Assembly: GCA_922989275.2 (NCBI GenBank) | Contig: OV277871.1 | Span: 4,960,001 to 5,024,000 of the forward strand | Direction: 5' to 3' | Origin: Gari tellinella | Taxonomy: Eukaryota; Mollusca; Bivalvia; Cardiida; Psammobiidae | Length of the DNA stretch: 64,000 bases | In this document: one piece after another, positions 62,401 to 63,899 of the stretch | Numbering within the stretch: position 1 is the first letter of the stretch | How the letters are laid out: every line of letters begins with the position of its first letter | Program-made: the position numbers and the translations under genes | Notes under the pieces: generated by a model | The model's input: the letters and a program-made list of their open reading frames with translations, nothing else | Told to the model about the DNA's origin: nothing | The model's database searches: none

Positions 62401-63144
62401 GGCCATGCCATTCTTTTTTTTATTTAACTACAACATTGCACGTTTGTTTTAACCCTTTCCCCGATGGAAGCGCCTTTTAGCGCATATAATTTATTCCTTC
62501 ACTGAAGAAAATAGGTCCAATTTAATAAGTCATGAATATGTATAAAAAGAAGAATTTTCCATATTCTAGCAGATTGAAGCTTAAAGCAGGCTGAAAGTAA
62601 AGCAGAATGCGCCTTAAGGCTTTACTTTCAACCTACTTTAAGTGGTCACCTTTCTTCAATACTAGAAATATGCTAAGGGGTAAAGGGTTAATAATATTGT
62701 ATACCTTCATTTAACCCATTACTCCATAAATTTGCTTTTTTACACCTTTTATTTATTCCTCCATTGAAGAAAATAGTTCCAATTCAAACAGCCATGAATA
62801 TGTATCATCAGAAATACTTTCTATATCCTAGCAGATGGTAGCTTAAAGCAGGCTGAAAGTAAAGCAAGATGCGCCTTCAATGCGCATTCTGCTTTACTTT
62901 CAACCTGCTTTAAAGTGGTCACCTGTCTTCAAACTAGAAACATGCTATTGGGTAATGGGTTAAAAATGGCAAAACAAACTGCTCTTTCTTCCTACCTATA
63001 TACAAGTTTATATTTGCCGTCCCTGCCCTTTTCACACAAAAGCAGCTCATAGTTGAACTCTGCCGGACTGATAATGTATTCCTTGGCGTCTAGTTCAGGG
63101 GGAGATAATTGAATCAGGGCACTCCGTGACTCTATGTCCGTTAC
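32105..63144 (-). CDS. FNDC3: FNDC3-family protein (FNDC3A/FNDC3B-like), partial, 17 exons
   Basis: Coding segments on the minus strand, in order: 63144-62996, 62240-62181, 61017-60879, 55628-55450, 54695-54536, 52105-52019, 49232-49094, 48618-48553, 43870-43758, 41263-41158, 39507-39335, 38128-37937, 37569-37238, 35107-34907, 33741-33575, 33027-32903, 32446-32105. They total 2730 nt, 909 codons plus TGA; every junction is GT-AG and every phase matches. The protein has nine fibronectin III domains (roughly residues 1-92, 93-186, 189-280, 281-377, 378-471, 473-568, 570-656, 658-748, 755-849) and one membrane helix near 873-896 with a 13-residue tail, as in vertebrate FNDC3A/B, tail-anchored proteins reported at ER/Golgi membranes and implicated in cell adhesion. 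Repeated EVYKG/VYNG, YxFRVxA and WxPPxDxGG motifs mark the domains. The family is usually about 1200 residues, so the N-terminal proline-rich part lies beyond the right edge. A versus B cannot be assigned. Confidence 0.93.
32467..32880 (+). mobile_element. family A MITE with an internal ~75-bp duplication, FNDC3 last intron
   Basis: TTAATCCATTACTCCGTAAA to GGCTATGGAGTAAAGGGATAA. The arm has a segment repeated about twice (TTTGTGGAGATTC, CATATACTTATT, TTCAGTAAAACTGCT). Its end lies 22 bp from the exon p donor. Confidence 0.75.
32903..33027 (-). CDS. FNDC3: FNDC3 exon p: FN3 domain 9, first half
   Basis: Encodes (A)PKIDHLKLTSCSIDWQSVRP, then GEDRIIYQLQLQCRDHEYKQ. The APKI start after PPPALR is a FNDC3 signature. 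TATTTCAG acceptor, CAG|GTACAG donor, phase 0 out. Confidence 0.9.
33165..33547. mobile_element. family D MITE split by family A
   Basis: AACAGTGTAGACCCTGATCA-GAGGGCTCC at the left and GGAGCCCTCTGATCAGGGTC at the right are the two hairpin arms. Between them, at the loop TTAA, sits 33205-33448. The right end is TAGGGTTGAAAGTGTTAA. Confidence 0.8.
33205..33448 (+). mobile_element. family A MITE inserted in the loop of family D
   Basis: TTAATCCATAAATATGCC to CAGGCTATGAGGTAATGATTTAA. TTAA at both junctions. Confidence 0.85.
33575..33741 (-). CDS. FNDC3: FNDC3 exon o: FN3 domain 8
   Basis: Encodes (N)FQEVYKGQAFTCKVNRLTE, FRIYASNDAGSGPYSE and TFTTTKAPPPAL. The acceptor CTTCAG|TTTCC is the one that keeps phase; the internal TTCCAG seven bases on would not. 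Donor GG|GTAATT, phase 1 out. Confidence 0.9.
33789..34036 (+). mobile_element. family A hairpin MITE
   Basis: TTAACCCATTACTCCATAAA to CAGGCTATAATGGGCTAA. The stem is imperfect. Confidence 0.75.
34332..34530 (+). mobile_element. family A MITE with right stem arm mostly deleted
   Basis: TTAACCCGTTACCCTATAAA, then AGCAGGCTGTAAGTAAAGCA-GAATGTGCC-TTAAGGC-AACCTGCTTTAA. About 25 bases of the returning arm are missing. Confidence 0.7.
34673..34865. mobile_element. family F hairpin MITE, complete
   Basis: CAGAGCTCCAGATAAGAGGG to CTTTATCTGGAGCCCTG, 193 bp, ATCAC-like flanks on both sides. Ends 41 bp before the exon n donor. Confidence 0.88.
34907..35107 (-). CDS. FNDC3: FNDC3 exon n: end of FN3 7, start of FN3 8
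   Basis: Encodes RARIQAMNGIGVGAFSSPVK, then LPPSPPKLECYG and IKLKWGEGRN. The LKWGEG block is conserved in FNDC3A. CTCTAG acceptor, AA|GTAAGT donor, phase 2 in and out. Confidence 0.92.
35161..35278. repeat. perfect 40-bp inverted repeat
   Basis: The left arm 35161-35200 begins CAGTTTCTTCACAGTG and the right arm 35239-35278 is its exact inverse. The 38-bp loop contains GTTGCCCGAGCCGTTAC. In FNDC3 intron 13. Confidence 0.85.
35288..35748. mobile_element. non-autonomous element with perfect 18-bp terminal inverted repeats
   Basis: TTTATTATACTGCAAAGT at the left and its exact inverse at 35731-35748, 461 bp. It contains CRE/GC-like motifs (AACGTCATGTCGTCACG) and an internal hairpin TGTACCCTGTCAGC-TCACAGGGTACA. 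No coding frame of note. Confidence 0.65.
36260..36502 (+). mobile_element. family A hairpin MITE, left TTAA mutated
   Basis: TTCACCCATTACCCCATAAA to CTATGGGGTTATGGGTTAA. Confidence 0.82.
36523..36756 (-). mobile_element. family D MITE
   Basis: TTAACCCCTAGAATCCTAGT to TTTGAGGGAAGAAAGGGTTAA. Hairpin GACCCAGATCAGAGGAT...CTGATCAGGGTC. Confidence 0.8.
36834..36904. repeat. family D-type hairpin
   Basis: AACAGTGTATACCCTGATCA-GACTGAACCTGAGTGAGCATTC-TGATCAGGGTATACACTGTT. Confidence 0.7.
37028..37215. mobile_element. family F hairpin MITE
   Basis: CAGAGCTCCAGATAAGGATA to TCTTATCTGGAGCCCT. The core TTAGAATCGTCACGAAGAGACGATTC carries one extra base in a stem. Ends 22 bp from the exon m donor. Confidence 0.85.
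37238..37569 (-). CDS. FNDC3: FNDC3 exon m: end of FN3 6, most of FN3 7
   Basis: A 332-nt exon, second in length only to the terminal one. Encodes LYYGPNTSYEVRGLNPATSY, FRVQAINSAGAG and VATCLTPPSSP ending domain 6, then SVLLQWREPHDNGSEI and YNIDIGG of domain 7 to PETTY. TTTTCAG acceptor, AG|GTAAAA donor, phase 2 out. Confidence 0.93.
37656..37920. mobile_element. chimera of half a family F and half a family D element
   Basis: CAGGGCTCCAGATAAGAGGG...CTATGGTGTTACTACTCA is the left half of F. It switches at 37740 to a D hairpin GTCCCTGATCAGAGGGCTCC-TGCA-GGAGCCC... and a D right end TTTCAGGGGATAATGAGTTAA. Confidence 0.7.
37937..38128 (-). CDS. FNDC3: FNDC3 exon l: end of FN3 5, start of FN3 6
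   Basis: Encodes GGPWSEPLEVVSGAGVPDPP, then KMPVCTCRSAHSALVTWEGP and YRLEWQLQ, 64 codons in phase 0. Acceptor GACAATAG (weak pyrimidine tract), donor CAG|GTACTA. The CRSA and TDYRLEW blocks match FNDC3 domain 6. Confidence 0.88.
38147..38302. repeat. 32-bp minisatellite, about 5 copies
   Basis: The unit is ATTGTAAACAGTATTCTTGA followed by TCCAATAAATAC. The array starts 18 bp after the exon l acceptor. Confidence 0.9.
38306..38445 (-). mobile_element. family A copy, broken
   Basis: TTAACCCATTTCTCCATAGC, then a hairpin with deletions and TATTTCTTATTAATTGAC. A second family A right part is at 38823-38943, so the segment between (38450-38815, with recurring ACGTAT/CTTATA motifs) may be an insertion. 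Confidence 0.55.
38944..39273. mobile_element. family H MITE (pogo-like) split by a TTAA element
   Basis: CAGTCAAACTTTGATTTCTC at the left and GATATCGATGTTCAACTG at the right. The core AAAACATTGCATAGTCACGTTTTAAC is palindromic. Flanked by TA. Confidence 0.75.
39105..39245. mobile_element. 141-bp TTAA element nested in family H
   Basis: TTAACCCATTAACTCATAAG to AGTATGGCTTAATGGGTTAA, inserted at CGGC-TTAA-CCGAG. Short, no hairpin; AAAATGAGTTAGTATG and AAAATGAGTCAGTATG repeat inside. Confidence 0.75.
39335..39507 (-). CDS. FNDC3: FNDC3 exon k: FN3 domain 5
   Basis: Encodes (S)YPEYNGGAQVNEFAVQM, then SKEVYKGRDLDCIVAGLSPG and LFQVRALNRIG. TTTTATAG acceptor, GGG|GTAAGT donor, phase 0 out. A clear FN3 core with the EVYKG motif. 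Confidence 0.92.
39538..39693. mobile_element. family H MITE, complete
   Basis: CAGTCAAACTTCGATATCTC to GAGTTCAAGATATCGAAG plus TTGGACAG. Core GTTAAAACGTGGCTAAGCCA-CGTTTTAAC. Begins 31 bp from the exon k acceptor. Confidence 0.85.
39825..40018. mobile_element. family F hairpin MITE with a 5-bp target duplication
   Basis: CAGGGCTCCCGATAAGAGGG to CATTATCTCGAGCTCTG, 194 bp. TTCAC is present directly on both sides (39820-39824 and 40019-40023). Confidence 0.88.
40150..40360. mobile_element. family E hairpin MITE
   Basis: GCGGTGAAACCATGATTACC, hairpin AAACAGTTTGGATCCAGATG-AGATGCCGCATTATGCGGCGTCTC..., then AACAACTGTTGCA. Confidence 0.7.
40361..40580 (+). repeat. Helitron-like 3' end fragment
   Basis: GCCATGGCAAC, GTTTCAGTGAAGAAG, a GACGG run and a terminal hairpin AGCTCACCTTGAGCTC...TGAGCTAAAAA, as at 13660-13714. 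Confidence 0.65.
40642..41103. mobile_element. family G MITE split by family A
   Basis: CAGTAAAACCTCTCTATCAC at the left, GTCGTAATAGAGAGGGTTGACTG at the right. The insertion is at the far stem-base TTAA (TTGCT-TTAA...GCTGCCATG). Confidence 0.85.
40778..41035 (+). mobile_element. family A MITE inserted at the second stem-base TTAA of family G
   Basis: TTAACCCATTACCCAATAAA to GGTTATAGGGTAATAGGTTAG. The right target copy has mutated from TTAA to TTAG. Confidence 0.85.
41158..41263 (-). CDS. FNDC3: FNDC3 exon j: FN3 4/5 boundary
   Basis: Encodes MSEVCVATTQGVPPGQCSAP, then KLQGKPKATLLHLRW, closing domain 4 and opening domain 5. The acceptor ACATGCAG|ATG gives phase 0; a nearby TGTCAG would break the frame. 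The donor is GGT|GTAAGT; using the alternative GTGTAA two bases earlier would also break it. Confidence 0.88.
41310..41558 (+). mobile_element. family A hairpin MITE, complete
   Basis: TTAACCCATTACTCCATAAA to CGGCTATGGAGTAATGGATTAA. Confidence 0.85.
41645..41887 (+). mobile_element. family A hairpin MITE, right tip lost
   Basis: TTAACCCATTACCCTTTAAA to AACAGGCTATGGGGTAATG. Both stem arms are intact. Confidence 0.8.
42028..42392. mobile_element. family I MITE (pogo-like) with an E-type hairpin
   Basis: CATCGCTCCCTCAGTACAAC at the left and GTTGTAGAGAGGGAGCACTG at the right. The core hairpin AACAGCTTGAATCCAGACCA-TACGCCG... pairs with CGGCGTCTGATCTGGATTCA. Confidence 0.75.
42733..43050 (+). mobile_element. 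family A MITE with ~60-bp internal insertion
   Basis: TTAACCCATTACCCCGTAAA to CTATGGGGTAATGGGTTAA. An extra segment TTATTATACCAGATTTATTT...GAAAAGCACTTATAAG lies at 42833-42898. Confidence 0.85.
43055..43247. mobile_element. family F hairpin MITE, complete
   Basis: CAGGGATCCAGATAAGAGGG to CCTTATCCGGAACCCTG, adjacent to the previous family A element. Confidence 0.88.
43452..43710 (+). mobile_element. family A hairpin MITE, complete
   Basis: TTAACCCATAACCTCATAAA to GGGTATGGGGTAATGGGTTAA. Ends 47 bp from the exon i donor. Confidence 0.9.
43758..43870 (-). CDS. FNDC3: FNDC3 exon i: FN3 domain 4, second half
   Basis: Encodes YETMYEGSDREHTCDRLQPG, then TYHVRVAAVSAGGRSE. The REHxCDRLxPG block is characteristic of FNDC3. 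ATTGCAG acceptor, GAG|GTACAT donor, phase 1 in and 0 out. Confidence 0.92.
43992..44216. mobile_element. family E hairpin MITE, complete
   Basis: TTAACTCTTTGCATGCTAGT to CAGCATGCAAAGAGTTCA. Hairpin AATAGTTTGGATCCAGTTGA-GACGCCGC...GCAGCGTCTCATCAGGATCC. Confidence 0.85.
44480..44636. mobile_element. family A copy lacking its hairpin
   Basis: TTAACCCATTACCCCAATAA to GAGGGAAAGGGTTCA, 157 bp; arms only. The two ends look like the same terminal type, so it may be a deletion product. Confidence 0.65.
44983..45173. mobile_element. family E copy with deleted right stem
   Basis: TTAACTCTTTGCATGCTAGC to CAGCATGAAATGAGTTAA. AACAGTTTGGATCCTGATGA-GACCC remains but the returning arm is gone. Confidence 0.8.
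45325..45660. mobile_element. hairpin element split in its right arm by family A
   Basis: TTAAAGCAGACTGAAAGTAA...GGGAGCTTTCTGCTTTACT at the left; GCCTGCTTTAAGTAACCACC at the right. Confidence 0.7.
45381..45632 (-). mobile_element. family A hairpin MITE, nested
   Basis: 252 bp, TTAACCCTTTACCTAATAGC to GTATCAGGGAAAGGGTTAA, with TTAA on both sides of the split stem arm. Confidence 0.88.
45924..46116. mobile_element. family F hairpin MITE, complete
   Basis: CAGGGCTCCAGATAAGAGGG to CCTTATCTGGAGCTCTG. Stem TCATTAGAATCGTCTCT-TTGAG-ACG... Confidence 0.88.
46119..46352 (-). mobile_element. family A hairpin MITE, left TTAA lost
   Basis: CATTACCCCATAGCCTGTTT to TATGGGGTAATGGGTTAA, directly next to family F. 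Confidence 0.85.
46520..47040 (-). mobile_element. family A copy interrupted by family F
   Basis: CCTTTACCCCGTAGCATGTT and its hairpin lie at the left. The far end (GACTGTATAAAGTTGAACTA...GGGGTTATGGGTCAA) resumes after the F element at 46736-46928. Confidence 0.65.
46736..46928. mobile_element. family F hairpin MITE, target ATAAAT
   Basis: CAGAGCTCCATATAAGGGGA to CTTATCTGGAGCCCTG. ATAAAT immediately flanks both ends. Confidence 0.88.
47379..47874. mobile_element. family F MITE split by family I; TAAAC target duplication
   Basis: CAGGGCTTCAGATAAAGGGG at the left and TCTAATCTGGAGCCCTG at the right. TAAAC lies directly outside both ends. Confidence 0.85.
47402..47700. mobile_element. family I MITE inserted at TA of family F
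   Basis: CAGTGCTCCCTCCCTACAAC to its inverse GTTGTAGAGAGGGAGCACTG, with TA on both sides where unsplit F elements have a single TA (GGGGAGTATTTC). Confidence 0.88.
48178..48552 (-). mobile_element. family A copy in reverse, split at its stem base and running to the exon h donor
   Basis: CTTTCCGTTATAGTTTGTTT and hairpin AGCAGGCAGAAAGTAAAGCA...AGTCTGCTTCA at the left. After the nested copy, GCTACCATCTGGTAGGATAT-AGGAAATATTTGTAC reaches the FNDC3 exon boundary. Confidence 0.65.
48269..48517 (+). mobile_element. family A hairpin MITE, nested
   Basis: TTCAACCCATTACCCCATAA to GGCTATTGGGTAAAGGGTTAA. The right target copy is TTAA; the left has decayed to TTCAA. Confidence 0.85.
48553..48618 (-). CDS. 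FNDC3: FNDC3 exon h: 66-nt exon of FN3 domain 4
   Basis: Encodes (D)PPRDDGGSEITKYIVELDDG, the W-x-P-P-x-D-x-GG strand of domain 4. TTTGCAG acceptor. The donor is G|GTACAAATATTT, and the intron from about its fifth base matches a family A transposon read in reverse. Confidence 0.9.
48747..48997 (+). mobile_element. family A hairpin MITE, decayed ends
   Basis: GTTAGCCCTTTCCCCCATAG to CTACAAACAGGCTATGG. The stem is interrupted (extra GCTAAAGGCCCA). Confidence 0.75.
49094..49232 (-). CDS. FNDC3: FNDC3 exon g: end of FN3 3, start of FN3 4
   Basis: Encodes LAAKNDEGSSKWSEILSCRT (end of domain 3) and then PEPPGKPQIKGKVHAHVFRV, opening domain 4. GTTGAACAG acceptor; GTAGGT donor after one base of a split Asp codon. 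Confidence 0.92.
49293..49485. mobile_element. family H MITE, complete
   Basis: CAGTCGAACTTTGATATCTC to GAGATATCGAAGTTCGACTG, 193 bp, TA on both sides, stem GTTAAAACGTTGC... Confidence 0.88.
49606..49987. mobile_element. truncated family H fused to a family A copy
   Basis: CAGTTGAACTTAACTA...GTTAAAACGTGGCTAAGTCA-CGTTTTAAC, then at about 49735 family A (ACTCTTTACCCTATAGCTTG) to GGGGGGATGGGTTGAA. Confidence 0.7.
50170..50389. mobile_element. family E hairpin MITE, complete
   Basis: TTAACTCAATTATCACCCTA to CAGCATGCAAAGAGTATG. The stem TTTTGGATCCTGATGAGACG-CCGCGTAACGCGG-CGTCTC... is nearly perfect. Confidence 0.85.
50530..50840. repeat. family D remnants
   Basis: ATCAGATGGTTTCCTAAAGG-AGCCCTC and, to the right, ACAAGTGCATTCTTCACAAG plus CTAAAGTTCAAAGGATTAA. 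Confidence 0.55.
50953..51157. mobile_element. family G hairpin MITE, complete
   Basis: CAGTAAAACCTCTCTATTAC to GTCGTAATAGAGAGGTTTTA. Stem TTAAAGCAAGGTGAATGTAA...CCTAAAGG loop. Confidence 0.88.
51393..51592. mobile_element. family G hairpin MITE, complete
   Basis: CAGTAAAACCTCTCTATTGC to GTTATAGAGATTTTTTTACTG, TA on both sides, 200 bp. Confidence 0.85.
52019..52105 (-). CDS. FNDC3: FNDC3 exon f: FN3 domain 3
   Basis: An 87-nt, 29-codon exon, phase 0 in and out, encoding GHGFIPVYNG followed by YRIGHLQKNTEYKFR. ATTTTCAG acceptor and AGG|GTAAGT donor. GYGF-x-P-x-YxG is a recognisable FNDC3 block. Confidence 0.9.
52134..52327. mobile_element. family F hairpin MITE
   Basis: CATGGCTCCATGGATAAGGG to CTTATCTGGAGACCTG. 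Starts 29 bp from the exon f acceptor. Confidence 0.85.
52530..52625. repeat. family D-type hairpin remnant
   Basis: AACAGTTTAGACCCTAATCA-GACAGC...CTGATCTGGGTTTTGATTTG. Confidence 0.5.
52695..52835 (-). repeat. possible tRNA-derived SINE remnant
   Basis: Read on the minus strand, the segment ends in GGTCATGATTTTGATCCCTG, resembling a decayed internal B box. TGGTCCAGTCATAATGCGCT upstream of it resembles an A-box region. No foldable intact tRNA. Confidence 0.3.
53001..54416. mobile_element. 1.4-kb DNA transposon with 31-bp perfect TIRs and an internal satellite
   Basis: CAGAGACTTAAAAGCCAGAG+ATACACGACTC at 53001-53031 and its exact inverse at 54386-54416, with ATTAATG duplicated outside both ends (52994-53000 and 54417-54423). 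Inside is a tandem array of about 188-bp units (53319, 53510, 53697, 53885). No transposase frame, so it is non-autonomous. Architecture resembles bivalve elements of the Pearl/BIV160 kind; that link is inference. Confidence 0.85.
53319..54060. repeat. 188-bp tandem repeat, four units
   Basis: Unit landmarks: GAAGATCGATGCAATATCGC, CCGTAAACGCTTAAAC, CATGAATAAGAATGGGTTGT, CATGTCAATTTGTCCACGCA and TTTATTGAGGCCACCCACTG. The middle two are nearly identical. Confidence 0.9.
54536..54695 (-). CDS. FNDC3: FNDC3 exon e: FN3 2/3 boundary
   Basis: Encodes (S)EYSEAVTFCTSGSAPSQP, ending domain 2, then the first strands of domain 3 through LLQVEDQLS. TTTTCAG acceptor; donor TCT|GTAAGTG. The donor lies at the edge of a 45-bp minisatellite whose other copies carry donor-like sequences. 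Confidence 0.9.
54832..54900. repeat. family D-type hairpin
   Basis: AACAGTGTAGACCCAGATCA-GACAGCTCCTAAAGGAGCAATC-TGATAAGGGTCTGCC. Confidence 0.65.
55107..55356 (+). mobile_element. family A hairpin MITE, complete
   Basis: CTAACCCATTACTCCAAAAA to CTATGGGGTAATGGGTTAA. Stem with GTTAAGCAGAATGCACC-TTAA-GGCGC. Confidence 0.88.
55450..55628 (-). CDS. FNDC3: FNDC3 exon d: FN3 domain 2
   Basis: Encodes APCENGSKISAYVLEYETG, then YVEVYNGPQKQYRIPKL and KYTFRLAAINNSGK, a nearly complete second half of FN3 domain 2. CTTGCAG acceptor and GTATGT donor, phase 2 out. The NGSKI and GPQKQ blocks are conserved in vertebrate FNDC3. Confidence 0.92.
55902..56094. mobile_element. family F hairpin MITE
   Basis: CAGGGCTTCAGATAAGAGGG to CATATCTGGAGCTCTG. 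A related decayed copy follows (56100-56240: TACTCATTAGAATCATTGC...). Confidence 0.85.
56365..56664. repeat. 24-bp minisatellite, about 12 copies
   Basis: The unit is AAAACCCTTTGCTAAATGCT followed by GGAC, with a few point variants (GAAC, AATACT, AGATGCT). The 24-base period keeps frames open on both strands as 8-residue repeats (GQNPLLNA on plus, SKGFCPAF on minus). Confidence 0.95.
56821..56885. repeat. family D-type hairpin
   Basis: GCAGACCCTGATCATAGGGG-TCCTTCAGGAGC-TCTACAATCAGGGTCTAC. Confidence 0.6.
57498..57709. mobile_element. family E hairpin MITE, complete
   Basis: TTAACTCTTTGCATGCCGGG to CACTAGCATTCAGAGTTAA. Stem AAACAGTTTGGATCCTGATG-AGATGCAGCGTTACGCTGC... Confidence 0.88.
57750..58064 (-). 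mobile_element. family A MITE with its left stem arm tripled
   Basis: The 36-bp segment GACCACTTAAAGCAGGTTGA-AAGTAAAGCAGAT occurs three times in a row before a single returning arm. The right end is AGCAATGGGTTAA. Confidence 0.85.
58258..58738 (-). mobile_element. family A copy split by a second family A copy
   Basis: TATCTCATAGCCTGTTTCTA and a short hairpin arm at the left; GCTACCATCTTAAAAG and TATTTATGGAGTAATGGGTTAA at the right. Confidence 0.75.
58352..58603 (-). mobile_element. family A hairpin MITE, nested, complete
   Basis: 252 bp, TTAACCCATTACCGCATAAC to GGGGTAATGGGTTAA, TTAA on both sides. Confidence 0.9.
58740..59600. other. mostly unassigned intron sequence
   Basis: Contains one short hairpin (AGCAGACTGTAAATAAAGCA-GCAATTG-TTGCTTTACTTTCATCCTGC, 58999-59052) and a fragment of family D (59305-59340). 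No exon. Confidence 0.5.
59610..59965 (+). mobile_element. family A copy split by family D and truncated by family F
   Basis: CCATTACGTCATAGATACAC at the left; TTCATTCATTCACTACAGAA...GGTAGCTTAAAGCAGAATGC at the right, where it runs into family F (about 59970-60133). Confidence 0.65.
59637..59845 (+). mobile_element. family D MITE nested in the arm of family A
   Basis: TTAACCCTTTTGTAACCCCC to GACTAGGGTTCACAGAGTTAA. The right stem arm is missing. Confidence 0.8.
60262..60483. mobile_element. family E hairpin MITE
   Basis: TTACCCTGCTAGCGGCGGAT to CAGCATGCAAAGAGATAA. Stem GATTGGATCCAGATGAGATG-CCG... Confidence 0.75.
60590..60660. repeat. family D-type hairpin
   Basis: AACAGCGCAGACCCTAATCT-GGTCTCCTTTAGGAGCAG-TCTGATCAGGGTCTACACTG. 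Confidence 0.65.
60783..60852. repeat. family E-type hairpin near the exon c donor
   Basis: AGTTTGGATCCAAATCAGAT-GTCAAGTTACTTGGC-ATCTGATCTGGATTCAAACT, ending 26 bp before the donor. Confidence 0.7.
60879..61017 (-). CDS. FNDC3: FNDC3 exon c: end of FN3 1, start of FN3 2
   Basis: Encodes VCTILDDLRGTPTEA, the last strand of domain 1 including a KGTPSEA-like block typical of the family, then EPEQPQAPKL and SLALKW opening domain 2. TTTACAG acceptor, GTAAGT donor, phase 0 out. Confidence 0.9.
61039..61535 (+). mobile_element. family A MITE with family D inserted exactly in its loop
   Basis: TTAACCCATTACCCCATAAA to GGTTATGGGACAATGGGTTAA. Stem arms GTAAAGCAGAATGCACC and GGCGCATTCTGCTTTAC are separated by the D copy. 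Confidence 0.9.
61204..61452 (+). mobile_element. family D hairpin MITE, nested, complete
   Basis: 249 bp, TTAACTCTTTCCTCCCTGAA to GACTAGGGTTCAAAAGGTTAA. Own stem CCCTGATCAGAGGGCTCC-TTA-GGAGCCC... Confidence 0.92.
61586..61764. mobile_element. family D MITE, left end lost
   Basis: AACAGCGTAGACCCTGCAGG...CTGATCAGGGTCTACACTGT, then GTTTCAGGGGTGAATGAGTTAA. Confidence 0.7.
61766..61936. repeat. 50-bp-arm palindrome (foldback element)
   Basis: GAAATAATAAATTCATATAA-GTGTTTTATCGTGCAATC...CACGGGTAG pairs with CTACCCGTGTTGG...CACTGGTATGAATTTATTATTTC. The loop holds GGCCTACGGCC. GC content and loop differ from every other family here. Confidence 0.8.
62181..62240 (-). CDS. FNDC3: FNDC3 exon b: FN3 domain 1, middle
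   Basis: A 60-nt exon between a GATTTCAG acceptor and a GTAAGT donor. It encodes GDATEITLKDLKPATEYYLK, the standard L-x-P-x-T-x-Y core of a fibronectin III domain. Phases 2 in, 2 out. Confidence 0.9.
62449..62691 (+). mobile_element. family A hairpin MITE, GCGCC-end subtype
   Basis: TTAACCCTTTCCCCGATGGA to TAAGGGGTAAAGGGTTAA. About 13 bp of the right arm (GCGCATTCTGC) is deleted. Confidence 0.85.
62711..62963 (+). mobile_element. family A hairpin MITE, complete
   Basis: TTAACCCATTACTCCATAAA to GCTATTGGGTAATGGGTTAA, 253 bp. Ends 32 bp from the exon a donor. Confidence 0.9.
62996..63144 (-). CDS. FNDC3: FNDC3 exon a: start of FN3 domain 1
   Basis: Begins in phase 0 after a TTCCAG acceptor with VTDIESRSALIQLSPP, the first strand of FN3 domain 1, and ends in phase 2 at AG|GTAGG. 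It encodes KYKLVY, which continues as SGDATEI in the next exon. It is the most 5' exon visible; nothing exon-like was found between it and 64000. Confidence 0.9.
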
Positions 63145-63284
63145 CTGGAACAAACACAAAATATGGATGTCAATCACAGAAAATGTTAATTATTTGCCAT
63201 AGGACATTTAATTTTAACATGTGTGAACTTTTCATCTACAGTTAGAAGTATTAATCGTCTATATCCAATTGTGTTTAAACAATT

Positions 63285-63445
63285 TCCTCCAAGAAACTTC
63301 AAATTCACAATTCTAGTTTCCCTGGTCAGAGGACTCCTTTAGGAGCCCTCTAATCTGGGTCTTCACTATTTGCATAAGAAAAGTGTACTCTTCACAGGTA
63401 CACTGTTTCTAAAGGATGCATTTATGTGACTAGGTTTCAAAGATT
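63285..63445 (+). mobile_element. family D MITE, decayed ends
   Basis: TTTCCTCCAAGAAACTTCAA, stem GGTCAGAGGACTCC-TTTAGG-AGCCCTCTAATC, then GTGACTAGGTTTCAAAG. A G-like hairpin (AAAGCTCCTTTAAGAGCTTT) follows at 63470-63530. Confidence 0.65.
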
Positions 63446-63720
63446 TTAGGAAGTATAGTGCTTATTTAAGCAAGATGAAAGTAAAGCAGAAAGCTCCTTT
63501 AAGAGCTTTCTTCTGTACTGCCATCTTTCTTTCAGCTGCCAAATACATTGAACAGCATAATATAGATAAAATGGAAAACATGTCAAATAGTGCTTATGCA
63601 GAGGTTCCATGGGCAACTTTCTGCATTCCTGTTGAACTGCATTAAGCTACTGAGTATCAATAATCATACAAGTTTACATTTGATAAAACAAAGCTAGGCT
63701 TACAGCTTCAGCTGCAATAC

Positions 63721-63899
63721 CTGGGCACCAGATAAGGGGAGTATTTCAAAAACTAAAATCTTTATTTCTGCATTAAACCCTATGGTGTTACTACTCTTCG
63801 AGACGATTCTAATGAGTAGTAGCACCATAGGATTTGGTGCTGAAATGAGTGAGAAAATGTTGGAGATGTTCAGTTAACTCCCCATTATCTGGAGCCCTG
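63721..63899. mobile_element. family F hairpin MITE with CAATAC target duplication
   Basis: CTGGGCACCAGATAAGGGGA to CATTATCTGGAGCCCTG. CAATAC lies at 63715-63720 and 63900-63905. Part of the left core arm (CATTAGAATCG) is deleted. Confidence 0.85.

Noticed and set aside
17010..62950. Recurring peptides such as LKQVESKAECALR and RILLYFQPALS in many small frames on both strands
   Set aside because: They are translations of the family A hairpin arms. They occur wherever the MITE occurs, in both orientations.
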